A stretch of DNA of 64,000 nt from Novosphingobium indicum (GCF_014645195.1 NZ_BMLK01000002.1:1-64000), one strand, 5' to 3'. Numbered from the stretch's first letter, positions 1 through 8,612 are shown. Numbers and translations: made by a program. The notes: generated from the sequence alone by a model not told the origin.

Positions 1-66
1 CCCACGAATGCGCCAACTACTTCAAATCATGCGGGTACGAACCAGAATGATCGAAAACCGCTCTAA
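1..66 (+). mobile_element. 3' end of an IS630-like insertion sequence (truncated by window edge)
   Basis: The first 50 bases read as the last 15 codons of a protein ending ECANYFKSCGYEPE and a TGA stop. That tail resembles the C-terminus of IS630-family transposases as I remember them. The stop is followed by an AAAACCGCTCTA segment that looks like the terminal repeat next to a TA target site. The rest of the element is outside the window. This rests on a short match, so the family call is tentative; it could be another DDE transposase. Confidence 0.45.
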
Positions 67-100
67 TTTTACAAAAACAATCTGCAGTCAGCGGTGTCAC

Positions 101-137
101 AAAGAAACGGGCCGGAAAGCCTACGCCTTCCAGCCCG
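101..137 (-). terminator. Rho-independent terminator of the fatty-acyl-AMP ligase gene
   Basis: Read on the minus strand, a 13-bp stem (CGGGCTGGAAGGC, with two G-T pairs) closes on a GTAG loop and is followed by TTTCTTTG. It lies about 25 bp beyond the stop of the ligase gene and isolates it from the insertion-sequence end. Confidence 0.85.
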
Positions 138-161
138 CCTTTCGTCACCTCGTGAAGCCGC

Positions 162-1922
162 TCAGGCGGCGAGCTTGAAGGGTTCGATCTCGCCCGAGAG
201 GTAGAGCTTCTTGGCCTTGGCGCGGCTGAGCTTGCCCGAGCTGGTACGCGGCAGGCTCTTGGGCGGGACCAGTTCGACCACGCAGTTCATGCCGGTGATC
301 GAACGGACCTTGTCGCGGATCTGCTCGCGCAGTTCCAGGCGCTTGTCCGGATCGGAAACGCGGCAGTGGACGAGCACGGCGGGGGCTTCCTCGCCGTTTT
401 CGGTTTCCACCGAGAACGCGGCGATGTCGCCGTGGTTGAAGCCGGGAAGCTGCTCGACGGCCCACTCGATGTCCTGCGGCCAGTGGTTCTTGCCGTTGAT
501 GATGATCATGTCCTTGGCGCGGCCGACGATGAACAGGTAGCCATCGGCCATGTAACCCATGTCGCCGGTGTCCAGCCAGCCATCGACCATGCATTCGGCG
601 GTCGCTTCGGGATCGCGGAAGTAGGAATGCATCACGCTGGTGCCGCGGCACCAGACCTTGCCGATCTTGTGATCGGCCAGCGTCTGGCCCTTCTCGCCGC
701 GGATCACGACTTCCATGTCCTTCACCGGCTTGCCGCAGTTGACGATGGCGCGGTAGCGGGCGGGGCGCGAGAGGTCGCGCGGGCTGCCGGACAGGCGTTC
801 TTCCTCGACCAGCTCGACGCGGATGCCTTCGCCCGGTGGCATGATCGTCACCGCGAGCGTCGCTTCGGCAAGGCCGTAGCTGGGCAGGAAGGCGGTCGCC
901 TTGAAGCCGGCGTCGGCGAAGGCGTTGACGAAGCTCTGCATCACGTCCGGGCGGATCATGTCGGCACCGTTGCCGGCAAGGCGCCAGCGCGACAGGTCGA
1001 AGCGTTCCGAAACCGCAGTCTGCGTCGAGATCCGGCGCGAGCAGATGTCGTAGCCGAAAGTCGGCGAATACGAGATCGAGGCGCCCTGGTTGCGCGTGAT
1101 CAGGTCCAGCCACGCCAGCGGGCGGCGGGCGAAGTCCTCGGTCTTGAGATAGTCGCCCGAAACCTGGTTCGCGATCAGTGAGAGGAAGCAGCCGACCAGG
1201 CCCATGTCGTGGTACCAGGGCAGCCAGGAAATGCAGCGATCCCCATCGGTAAGCTGCATGCCGTGACTGTGCGCGGCGAGGTTCGACATGAGCGAACGGT
1301 GCGTGACGGCGACGCCGTGCGGGAAGCGGGTCGAGCCGCTGGAGTACTGCAGGTAGCAGATGTCGTCGGGGCTGAGCTTCGGCAGGTCGCAGGGCGCTGC
1401 GTCCCTGGCGGCGAAGTCGGCCCAGGTCGCGTGACCGCAGCCCTGACGTTCGGCAGCGGCCGAGGTCAGCGCGGCGATCTCGTCCGGGCCGATCAGCATC
1501 AGCGGGTCCGAGCTGGAGAGCTGGACGGCAAGCTGCTCGATGTAGTTGTCCTTGCCGCCGAAGCTGGTCGGCAGCGGCAGCGGCACCGGCCAGGCACCGG
1601 CATAGACGGCGCCGCAGAAAAGCGCGGCGAAGTCCGGGCCAGTCTCGGCGATCAGCGCGATGCGGTCGCCCGGCTTCACGCCGCGCGCAATGAGCGCATA
1701 GGCAACGGTAAGCGAATCTTCACGCAATTGGCTGAAAGGATAGACCTGCTTCAGCGTGCCGCGCGGATCATGGAAATTGAAACCACGCTCACCCTGCGCC
1801 GCGTAGTCGAGCGCGTCGCCAAAGGTGTCGAAGTCGGCGAACCGGCGCGGCAAAGCGTCGTCGTTCGGCGTCGCTACAAGTGCCTCATTTGAATTCGGCA
1901 CCATGCTGATGGTGTCGGCCAT
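162..1922 (-). CDS. Fatty-acyl-AMP ligase (FAAL)
   Basis: Cytosolic ANL-superfamily adenylating enzyme that activates a fatty acid as acyl-AMP, usually for transfer to an acyl carrier protein. The AMP-binding P-loop motif LQYSSGSTRFPHG is at residues 191-203, the SYGLAEATLAV core at 348-358, the GWLDTGD motif at 448-454 and a GRAKDMIIINGKNHWPQDIE hinge at 467-486. The SSGSTR form of the P-loop and the 586-residue length fit FAALs rather than acyl-CoA synthetases. No acyl carrier protein or polyketide synthase gene is nearby, so the acceptor is unknown. It is divergent from recX. The ATG start follows a weak GGGTTA ribosome site. Confidence 0.88.
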   Translation of the reverse strand: MADTISMVPNSNEALVATPNDDALPRRFADFDTFGDALDYAAQGERGFNFHDPRGTLKQVYPFSQLREDSLTVAYALIARGVKPGDRIALIAETGPDFAALFCGAVYAGAWPVPLPLPTSFGGKDNYIEQLAVQLSSSDPLMLIGPDEIAALTSAAAERQGCGHATWADFAARDAAPCDLPKLSPDDICYLQYSSGSTRFPHGVAVTHRSLMSNLAAHSHGMQLTDGDRCISWLPWYHDMGLVGCFLSLIANQVSGDYLKTEDFARRPLAWLDLITRNQGASISYSPTFGYDICSRRISTQTAVSERFDLSRWRLAGNGADMIRPDVMQSFVNAFADAGFKATAFLPSYGLAEATLAVTIMPPGEGIRVELVEEERLSGSPRDLSRPARYRAIVNCGKPVKDMEVVIRGEKGQTLADHKIGKVWCRGTSVMHSYFRDPEATAECMVDGWLDTGDMGYMADGYLFIVGRAKDMIIINGKNHWPQDIEWAVEQLPGFNHGDIAAFSVETENGEEAPAVLVHCRVSDPDKRLELREQIRDKVRSITGMNCVVELVPPKSLPRTSSGKLSRAKAKKLYLSGEIEPFKLAA

Positions 1923-2071
1923 ATTCGTCTAACCCGTTGTTGTTATACATTAAATTCTTCAAAGAGATGCGCTTCTAGCCGGTACTTTCTGAACCGGAGA
2001 TAGCTGACGTCTCCTGCTTGCCACCACGCGCTCTCCCCAATCTGAGCCGAGTGTGGCACGAATAGGGCAAG

Positions 2072-2617
2072 ATGTCGGTCAAGCGTCGCAATCCCCGTCC
2101 CCTTACGTCGGCCCGCCTGGAAGAGCTGGCGCTGGCCTATGTCGCGCGCTTTGCCACGACGCAAGCGAAGTTGCGCGCTTATCTCCAGCGCAAGCTGCGC
2201 GAGCGGGGCTGGGAAGACGAGGGCACGCCACCGATCGACGATCTGGTGAGCCGCTACGCCGAGTTGGGCTACATCGACGACGAAGCCTGGGCGCGGATGA
2301 AGGCGGGCAGCCTGATGCGGCGCGGTTACGGTAGGCGGCGCGTGGCCGAGGCGCTGGGGCACGCAGGCATCGAGGAGGATGTTCGCGAGGACCTGCGCGC
2401 ATCGGAAGGCGATCAGCGCCGCGCCGCCTTGATCATGGCGCGTAGGCGGCGCTTCGGACCGTTCGCGGTTCAGCCTGTCGACAGGCCGGCGCGGGAAAAG
2501 CACCTCGCCGCGATGCTGCGGGCTGGACACCCGCTCGACATTGCGCGCCGGATCGTCGATGCCACCGACCCCGACGAGACCGAGGAGTGGGTCGAGTCGG
2601 CTTTCGGAGATGAATAA
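2072..2617 (+). CDS. recX: RecX family regulatory protein
   Basis: A 181-residue arginine- and lysine-rich helical protein with the RecX three-helix repeat pattern: YIDDEAWARMKA around residue 70 and RRGYGRRRVAEAL around 90. RecX binds RecA filaments and limits recombinase activity. recA is not in the window. The start is chosen for an AGGGCA site just upstream of the ATG. The stop abuts the GTG start of the DUF192 gene with no intervening base, so the two are very likely co-transcribed and translationally coupled. Confidence 0.82.
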   Translation: MSVKRRNPRPLTSARLEELALAYVARFATTQAKLRAYLQRKLRERGWEDEGTPPIDDLVSRYAELGYIDDEAWARMKAGSLMRRGYGRRRVAEALGHAGIEEDVREDLRASEGDQRRAALIMARRRRFGPFAVQPVDRPAREKHLAAMLRAGHPLDIARRIVDATDPDETEEWVESAFGDE

Positions 2618-3106
2618 GTGCGCCTGACCAGGACTTTTGCCGCCACTTTCCTTTTGGCTATCGCCGCTTGCTCGCAGAGCGGCCCCGAAGCCGCGGCCAG
2701 TGCCGCGACCAAGCAGGCGGCCGTGCATCCTGTTTCCGGCCTGCCGGTCGTGCCGCTAACGGTGACGTCGGACGGCAAGACTCACACGTTCCAGGTGGAA
2801 GTCGCCAAGACCGAGGCGGAGCAGGCCAAGGGCCTGATGTTTCGCACCGAACTGGGCCCCGACGAAGGCATGATCTTTCCGAAGGACCCGCCCGAGCGTT
2901 CGGCTTTCTGGATGCGCAATACGGTGATCCCGCTCGACATCATCTTCATCGGTACCGATCACCGCATTCTGAACATCGCGGCGAACGCCGTGCCTTACGA
3001 CGAGACGCCGTTGCCTTCGACCGGGATTACCTCGGGCGTACTGGAACTCGCGGGCGGCCGCGCCGCCGAACTGGGCATCAAGCCCGGCGACAAGGTGAAG
3101 TGGTAA
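2618..3106 (+). CDS. DUF192 family exported lipoprotein
   Basis: A 162-residue protein with an N-terminal signal ending in a lipobox-like LLAIAACS, then a Thr/Ala-rich linker and a DUF192 domain. The domain shows the family hallmarks GLMFRTEL, FWMRNTVIPLDIIFI and GVLELAGGRAAELGIKPGD. The biochemical role of the family is not established. It begins with GTG immediately after the recX stop. Its last 112 bases are antisense to the tail of the convergent transporter gene; the conserved C-terminal domain lies in that overlap, so this reading frame is the constrained one. Confidence 0.85.
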   Translation: MRLTRTFAATFLLAIAACSQSGPEAAASAATKQAAVHPVSGLPVVPLTVTSDGKTHTFQVEVAKTEAEQAKGLMFRTELGPDEGMIFPKDPPERSAFWMRNTVIPLDIIFIGTDHRILNIAANAVPYDETPLPSTGITSGVLELAGGRAAELGIKPGDKVKW

Positions 3107-4557
3107 CCGTCGCAGTCCTCATGCCATGACAGCGGGCGCGCCACGTGTTCTAGCGGCTTGCGCGCGCTGTCGAGGCCGAAGCGCCATGCGGCTGCGCCGG
3201 CTACGATCATGAGCACGGCGGCAAAGAGATAGCCGCCCAGCACTTGCAGGCGCGATCCGCTCTCGATCAGCAGGCCGAAGACCCACGGGGCCAGAACCCC
3301 GCCGACGCCGGTGCCCATTGCATAGAACAGGGCGATGGACAGGGCGCGGATCTCCAGCGGGAAGCTTTCCGCTACGGTGAGGTAGGCCGAGGAGGCTGCG
3401 GCCGAAGCGAAGAAGAAGGTCAGGCTCCAGCATAGCGTCTGGGTCGTGGCGTCGAGCAACTCGGCGGCGAAAAACAGGCCGGTGATCGCGAGCAGGGCGC
3501 CGGAGACGGCATAGGTGAGAGCGATCATCTGTCTGCGCCCGACGGTGTCGAACAGCCGCCCCAGCAGAAGCGGGCCCAGCACGTTACCCGCCGCGAAGGG
3601 CAGGACGTACCAGCCCACGTCTGCCGAGGGGATGCCGTAGAAATCGCTCAGCATCAGTGCGTAGGTGAAGAAGATCGCGTTGTAGAGAAACGCCTGCGAC
3701 GCCATCAGCAACAGGCCGAGTGCGGCGCGTTGCGGATAAGTGCGCAGCAAAGTGCCGAAGACTTCACTCAGCGGCGTGTAGCGGCGGGCCCTGAGGCGCA
3801 TCTTCTGGTCCACCGGATCGAGCTTGCCGCCGCTTGCGACGATGTTGCTTTCAATGTCCGCCACGATCGCTTCGGCCTGTTCGGCATGGCCGTGCGTGAT
3901 CAGCCATCGAGGGCTTTCGGGCAGGTGGCGGCGCAGGAAAATGATCACGAGGCCGGTGATGGCCCCGATCAGGAAGGCGAAGCGCCAGCCAAGATCCACG
4001 TGCAGGACTTCCGGGTCGAGCACGACCACCGCCACCACGCCGGCCACGGCGGCTCCGATCCAGTAACTGCCGTTGATGACGAGGTCGGTCCAGCCGCGAT
4101 GGCGGGCCGGGATCAGCTCCTGAATCGCTGAGTTGATCGCGCTGTATTCGCCGCCGATCCCGGCGCCGGTCAGGAAGCGCATCAGCGCGAAACTCGGCAG
4201 GTCCCAGGTGAGGGCAGTTCCGGCAGTCGCCGAAAGATAGATCAGCAGCGTGATCGTGAAGAGCTTCTTGCGACCCATCCGGTCGGTCAGCCAGCCGAAG
4301 AACAGCGCGCCCAGCACAGCGCCGGCGAGATAGGCGCTGTTGGCGAGGCCCACATCGCTCGCGGTGAAGCGCAAGGTGGGGCTTTCGCGCAGGGCAGGGG
4401 CTACCGAACCGGCAAGCGTGACTTCCAGTCCATCGAGAATCCAGGTGATTCCCAGCGCCACGACCACAAGCCAGTGAAAACCCGCCCATGGCAGGCGATC
4501 GAGGCGCGCGGGGACGTCGGTTTCGACAATCCGCGCGGGGGACGGCTCGTGATTCAT
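2995..4557 (-). CDS. MFS transporter, sugar/organic-solute porter type
   Basis: Inner-membrane major facilitator with twelve predicted hydrophobic segments. The motif-A signature GWLTDRMGRKKLF follows TM2, and its echo RLFDTVGRRQM occurs in the second half. PESPRWLI after TM6 is a sugar-porter hallmark. The substrate cannot be told from sequence. I start at the ATG giving MNHEPSPAR rather than the codon 12 residues upstream. The last ~37 residues have no membrane character and run antisense through the DUF192 gene, so they are probably an unconstrained extension that arose by loss of an earlier stop. Confidence 0.85.
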   Translation of the reverse strand: MNHEPSPARIVETDVPARLDRLPWAGFHWLVVVALGITWILDGLEVTLAGSVAPALRESPTLRFTASDVGLANSAYLAGAVLGALFFGWLTDRMGRKKLFTITLLIYLSATAGTALTWDLPSFALMRFLTGAGIGGEYSAINSAIQELIPARHRGWTDLVINGSYWIGAAVAGVVAVVVLDPEVLHVDLGWRFAFLIGAITGLVIIFLRRHLPESPRWLITHGHAEQAEAIVADIESNIVASGGKLDPVDQKMRLRARRYTPLSEVFGTLLRTYPQRAALGLLLMASQAFLYNAIFFTYALMLSDFYGIPSADVGWYVLPFAAGNVLGPLLLGRLFDTVGRRQMIALTYAVSGALLAITGLFFAAELLDATTQTLCWSLTFFFASAAASSAYLTVAESFPLEIRALSIALFYAMGTGVGGVLAPWVFGLLIESGSRLQVLGGYLFAAVLMIVAGAAAWRFGLDSARKPLEHVARPLSWHEDCDGYHFTLSPGLMPSSAARPPASSSTPEVIPVEGNGVSS

Positions 4558-4680
4558 CGTGGGCAGCCTATCCGCAGCCCCGCAGGGGATCAAATAGGAC
4601 GTTGTGGGATCACTCCGTTCGTGCAGGGCTCCCGCTCAACACGCTTGCCTTGGCGCAGGCGGAGAGGTAACGCGCGGCTC

Positions 4681-5082
4681 ATGGGAATTCTCGGCAAGAT
4701 CTTCACCTGGTGGGACGGCGCCACCATCGGCACCTCGCTCTGGAGCGCGCGTAACGGCGAGCATGTCGGCACCGACGCACAGGGCAACAAGTACTATCGT
4801 GCCAAGAAGGCCACGACGCCCGAAGGCTACGACAAGCGCTGGGTGATCTATGCCGGCGCCAACGATGCCAGCAACGTGCCGTCCGAGTGGCATGGCTGGC
4901 TGCACCACTCCTATGACGAGGTGCCCGAAAGCCACCTTCCGCCGCCGCGGATCTGGGAAGTCGACTACACACCCAACGCCACGGGTACGGTCGCTGCCTA
5001 CCGTCCGCAGGGCGCGCTCGAACGCGGCGGCCGACGTGCGGCGGCAACGGGCGACTACGAAGCCTGGTCGCCGGACGCCTGA
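4681..5082 (+). CDS. NADH:ubiquinone oxidoreductase accessory subunit NDUFA12 (B17.2-like)
   Basis: A 133-residue protein starting MGILGKIFTWWDGATIGT with RWVIY, PSEWHGWLHHSYDE and YRPQGALERGG, all typical of the NDUFA12/B17.2 accessory subunit of complex I. Alphaproteobacteria share this subunit with mitochondria. It likely associates with the membrane-arm/hydrophilic-arm interface. The start is taken at the ATG at the beginning of the conserved MGILGK block; a GGAGAGG site lies about 13 bp upstream, slightly long. It is followed after 11 bp by the DUF2155 gene. Confidence 0.9.
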   Translation: MGILGKIFTWWDGATIGTSLWSARNGEHVGTDAQGNKYYRAKKATTPEGYDKRWVIYAGANDASNVPSEWHGWLHHSYDEVPESHLPPPRIWEVDYTPNATGTVAAYRPQGALERGGRRAAATGDYEAWSPDA

Positions 5083-5093
5083 AGGGCGGCCTA

Positions 5094-5696
5094 GTGAAGC
5101 GGGCCGCCGCCAATCTGACGCTTTTCGCCTCGCTGTCGCTGCTTGCAGCCTGCGGTAGCGGGGGGAACGATCCGGAAGCGCAGGATACCTCTGTGCCGGA
5201 GGCGATCGCCGGCATGCAGGCAGGGCCGGCGCAGGCCGAGCAGGGCCAGCACCTCGGCACGCCCAACAAGGACCGCGTGGTCACGCTGGGCGTGCTCAAC
5301 AAGCGCAACAACCTCACGCAGGACGTGGTGATGAAGCCGGGCGAATCGAAGCGCCTCGGCAATCTCGTCGTGAAAGTGGCAACCTGCGAGAAGACGCTTC
5401 CCTGGGAGCACCCGGAGGAGCAGGGCGCTTTCGTTCAGGTCTTCGTCGAGGAACGGGCCAACGCCGACGAGAAGCTGGCGTGGCACAAGGTCTTTTCAGG
5501 CTGGCTGTTCAAGAATTCGCCGGGCCTGAATGTGGTCGAGCACCCGGTCTACGACGTCTGGGTCAAGAAGTGCGCGATGAGCTTCCCGGGCGAGGATTCG
5601 AGCCCGGCCGCCACGGCATCCTCGCGGAGTGCCGCGAATGCCGCGGGCAGTGCCAGTACGTCTGCTCCGGCGAGTTCCGAAGGCGAAACGGACTGA
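5094..5696 (+). CDS. DUF2155 family lipoprotein
   Basis: A 200-residue exported protein with lipobox LLAACGS near residue 20. A conserved central domain follows (VTLGVLNKRNN, VKVATCEKTLPWEHPEEQGAFVQV, FSGWLFKNSPGLNVVEHPVYDVWV), typical of DUF2155 proteins linked to complex I accessory genes in alphaproteobacteria. It starts with GTG preceded by AAGGGCGG. After residue ~165 it becomes a low-complexity Ser/Ala tail, and that tail is antisense to the C-terminal extension of aat. The function is unknown. Confidence 0.85.
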   Translation: MKRAAANLTLFASLSLLAACGSGGNDPEAQDTSVPEAIAGMQAGPAQAEQGQHLGTPNKDRVVTLGVLNKRNNLTQDVVMKPGESKRLGNLVVKVATCEKTLPWEHPEEQGAFVQVFVEERANADEKLAWHKVFSGWLFKNSPGLNVVEHPVYDVWVKKCAMSFPGEDSSPAATASSRSAANAAGSASTSAPASSEGETD

Positions 5697-6325
5697 GCGT
5701 CCTTCAGTAGCGCAACATAGCGCTTCTGGCTGATCTCCACGGCCCCCAGCGACGAAAGATGGTCGGTTATGAACTGGCAGTCGAGCAGGCTGCCATGGCC
5801 GCGGCGCATGGCTGCGACGAGCCAGGCGAGGGCCACTTTCGAGGCATCCGGCACGCGGCTGAACATGCTTTCGCCGCAAAAGACCCCGTCGAAGCCGACT
5901 CCGTAGAGACCGCCGACGAGTCGCGGACCGCTGCCATCGGGCCCGTCCTGCCAGCATTCCACCGAATGGGCCTGACCCATCTCGTGCAGGTTTTCGTAGC
6001 TGGCCTGGATGCGATGGCTGATCCAGCTGCGCCCGTCGTCGTCCTCGCCGGTCGGCTCTCTTGGTGCGGCGCAGGCCTCCACAACCTGCGAAAAGGCGGC
6101 ATTGCAGGTCACCTTGAAGCGGCCGCGGCGCAAGGTGCGGGCCAGCGATCGCGAGAGATGGAAGCCGTCGAGCGGAAGAATTGCGCGCAGGCGCGGTTCC
6201 ACCCAGAAGATTTCCGGGTCGTCGCGGCTGTCCGCCATCGGGAAAATCCCGGTGCGGTATGCGAGCATGAGAAGATCGGGCTCGATCAGGTCGACGGCGC
6301 GCGGGGCATGCATTCCGGGTGTCAT
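5549..6325 (-). CDS. aat: Leucyl/phenylalanyl-tRNA--protein transferase
   Basis: Cytosolic N-end-rule enzyme that adds Leu or Phe to proteins with basic N-termini, marking them for ClpAP. Recognisable blocks are AYRTGIFPMAD, IFWVEPRLRAILPLDGFH, VGGLYGVGFDGVFCGESMFS and DCQFITDHLSSLGAVEISQKRY. The ATG start at MTPGMHAPR is preferred, because upstream sequence in this frame covers the tRNA-Trp gene. The final ~45 residues lie beyond the usual family end and overlap the DUF2155 coding region by 148 bp on the opposite strand. Confidence 0.88.
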   Translation of the reverse strand: MTPGMHAPRAVDLIEPDLLMLAYRTGIFPMADSRDDPEIFWVEPRLRAILPLDGFHLSRSLARTLRRGRFKVTCNAAFSQVVEACAAPREPTGEDDDGRSWISHRIQASYENLHEMGQAHSVECWQDGPDGSGPRLVGGLYGVGFDGVFCGESMFSRVPDASKVALAWLVAAMRRGHGSLLDCQFITDHLSSLGAVEISQKRYVALLKDAQSVSPSELAGADVLALPAAFAALREDAVAAGLESSPGKLIAHFLTQTS

Positions 6326-6447
6326 AGCAAATAGAAGTGAACGCGAATATCGTATCACCGCGCGATGGCGATTTGTGCGTTGTCGCGGCAGGCGCATTCC
6401 GCCCTTGTAATCCTCATCGTCTCCCTCTAGAGGCACCCGGCGCCTGC

Positions 6448-6523
6448 AGGAGTGTAGCTCAGTTGGTAGAGCATCGGTCTCCAAAACCGAGGGCCGCGGG
6501 TTCGAATCCTGCCACTCCTGCCA
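6448..6523 (+). tRNA. tRNA-Trp (CCA anticodon)
   Basis: A 76-nt cloverleaf with acceptor AGGAGTG/CACTCCT, D-loop AGTTGGTAGA, anticodon stem TCGGT/ACCGA with loop CTCCAAA giving anticodon CCA, TTCGAATC T-loop and encoded 3' CCA. Its place upstream of secE-nusG is the common bacterial arrangement. Confidence 0.97.
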
Positions 6524-6706
6524 GTCTCTCCCCAAAGCCTCGCCGCTACGGATCATGCGGAAATTGCGGCCTGCCGCGATCCCGTATAGCTTATGCGGGA
6601 CTTGCCAACGGCTTGGGGGCATTTAGGACGGCGACGTTTCCGGCGAGTCGTTACGCACGTACGACCCGGTCCGGTTTCGACTTTGCGGGGAAAGATTCAG
6701 TCGCAC

Positions 6707-8254
6707 ATGCACGGAACGGCTAAGCCAGACGCGGGCGATAAGGGCGACGTGCCGGAGACGGCCGCCGAAAGCGAAGCCACCGAAGCCTATCGTCGCAAGC
6801 GCGATGTCGCTTTCTGGCTGGGACTGTTCCTCTCGATCGTCGCCTCGCTCCCCGTACTCGTCACCTGGGCTCCGCAGATGACCGACTATCCCTCGCACCT
6901 CGCGGGATACAAGGTTCTGCTCGACCACGGCTCCGATCCCTGGCTGACGCATTATTTCCTGCACAACTGGGAATGGACCGGCAATCTCGGGGCCGAACTG
7001 CTGATGGTGCCGCTGGCGCCGATCTTCGGCCTGGAAGAGGCGGGACGGTTGATAGTCGCGCTGATCCCTTTCCTGACCGGGCTTTCCATCATGGCGGTGG
7101 CCTGGAGCCTGCGCAAGAACATCGGCGTGGGCGCGATCCTGGCCTTTGCGATGATCTGGTCGCCGTCGCTGCTGATGGGCTTCCTCAACTATTCGCTCTC
7201 GCTGGCCATGGCGCTGTTCGCGTTCGCGCTGTGGGTGCGCATGGAAGGATCGGCCTGGCGCCACGTCGTTTTCGTGCCGATCTCCTTTGCGGTATGGCTG
7301 TGCCATGTCTCGGGCTGGGGCATCATGGGTGTGCTCGTGTTCGGCTACGAATGGACCCGCCGCCGCAACTGGCTGGACTGGCGCCCGTTCACCAAGCCCT
7401 GGCCGCTGGTATTCCCGATTGTGCCGATGCTCGCGGGGATGGGCGCCAATTCGCAGGTTTCCTACGGTCGCTGGGGCGTGCTCGAGTACAAGTGGGCGAT
7501 CCTCTACAAGGCGATGCGCAGCTACGATCAGGTGTTCGACATCGCCAGCCTTTGTCTGGTGATGCTCGTCATCACCTTTGCGTTGTTCACCAGGCGTATC
7601 GACGGCCGCGCCGGCTGGGCCGCACTGCTGCTGTTCTTCCTGACGCTGGCCGTGCCGCGTCAGATCTTCGGCGGCGACTATGCCGACTACCGGCTCAGCA
7701 CCGCCGCGCTGCTGGTCGCGTGCCTGGCGATCGACTGGCCGGTGTCGCGCTGGGGGCTGGCGCTGGCCGGCCTGCTGTTCTCGGCGCGCACGGCCGTGAC
7801 CACTGTAGTCTGGTATCAGGATGCGCAGAGCGCCAAGCAACTGATCGCCGCGCTCGATTACGTGCCTGAAGGCGCCAAGGTCGCTACGGCCGTCGCCATT
7901 CCGCGCGTGCAGTGGCGCTTCGGCCCGTTCGAGCATTTCGGCAGCTATGCCGTCGTCCGGCGCAGCGCCATGGAGAATTCCAACTTCGCGCTCCCCGATG
8001 TGCACATGCTGGCAATGCGTGAGACCAAGTACCGTTTCAACGATCCGACTCAGCGCATTCTCTATTCCCCGAACCAGCGGATCGATCTGCGCAAGTTCAA
8101 GCCTGCGCGCCATGCGGACTACCTCTGGTTCATCGGCAGCGTACATCCAGTGGCGGTGCCCGATGGGGCACGGATCGTTTACAGCACGCCCAATTCGTTC
8201 CTGGCGCGCATGCCAGATGCAGTGGACCTTGCAAATCCGGCAGACGGGGGCTAA
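6707..8254 (+). CDS. Polytopic membrane protein, possible GT-C type glycosyltransferase
   Basis: A 515-residue protein with about ten or more hydrophobic segments. A cytosolic N-terminus of ~35 charged residues is followed by TM1 and a first loop containing TDYPSHLAGY. This placement and D-x-x-x-H pattern recall the loop-1 acid of GT-C glycosyltransferases. The C-terminal ~130 residues are soluble and probably periplasmic. No family is firmly recognised. The start is the ATG giving MHGTAKPDAG, downstream of GGGGAAAG. It sits between tRNA-Trp and secE, an unusual insertion in that block. Confidence 0.7.
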   Translation: MHGTAKPDAGDKGDVPETAAESEATEAYRRKRDVAFWLGLFLSIVASLPVLVTWAPQMTDYPSHLAGYKVLLDHGSDPWLTHYFLHNWEWTGNLGAELLMVPLAPIFGLEEAGRLIVALIPFLTGLSIMAVAWSLRKNIGVGAILAFAMIWSPSLLMGFLNYSLSLAMALFAFALWVRMEGSAWRHVVFVPISFAVWLCHVSGWGIMGVLVFGYEWTRRRNWLDWRPFTKPWPLVFPIVPMLAGMGANSQVSYGRWGVLEYKWAILYKAMRSYDQVFDIASLCLVMLVITFALFTRRIDGRAGWAALLLFFLTLAVPRQIFGGDYADYRLSTAALLVACLAIDWPVSRWGLALAGLLFSARTAVTTVVWYQDAQSAKQLIAALDYVPEGAKVATAVAIPRVQWRFGPFEHFGSYAVVRRSAMENSNFALPDVHMLAMRETKYRFNDPTQRILYSPNQRIDLRKFKPARHADYLWFIGSVHPVAVPDGARIVYSTPNSFLARMPDAVDLANPADGG

Positions 8255-8385
8255 GTCGCCAATTCCTTCCGACATAGGAAACGCAATCTGCCCCTCCCGG
8301 TCTCGACCGGGGTGGCGATGGCCCCTAGCCGGAAGCCACGAGAATTTTGCTCAGGCATCAGGCAAGAGATACGAAAGCGACTGAC

Positions 8386-8580
8386 ATGGCCAAGATCAAT
8401 CCCGGCGAATTCATGCGTCAGGTCCAGGCGGAAGGACGCAAGATCTACTGGCCCTCGCGCCAGGAGACGGTGACCACGGCGATCTTCGTCGGCATCATGA
8501 CGGTGCTGCTCGCGACGTTCTTCCTGGGTATCGACGCCCTGTTCGGCTGGGTCGTCAGCGCGCTGCTGTCGCTGCTGTGA
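8386..8580 (+). CDS. secE: Preprotein translocase subunit SecE
   Basis: A 64-residue minimal SecE. The amphipathic region NPGEFMRQVQAEGRKIYWPS is followed by one transmembrane helix, TTAIFVGIMTVLLATFFLG. It clamps SecY in the inner-membrane translocon. The short form with a single helix is normal for alphaproteobacteria. The conserved MAKINPGEF start is used. It lies 32 bp before nusG. Confidence 0.95.
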   Translation: MAKINPGEFMRQVQAEGRKIYWPSRQETVTTAIFVGIMTVLLATFFLGIDALFGWVVSALLSLL

Positions 8581-8612
8581 TCGCCTGAAAATAGACTTAG
8601 ATAGAGAGAATC

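Noticed and set aside
6623..8275. A 550-codon minus-strand open frame opposite the membrane protein before secE
   Set aside because: The plus-strand frame has regular hydrophobic segments and a ribosome site; the antisense product is charged and featureless.
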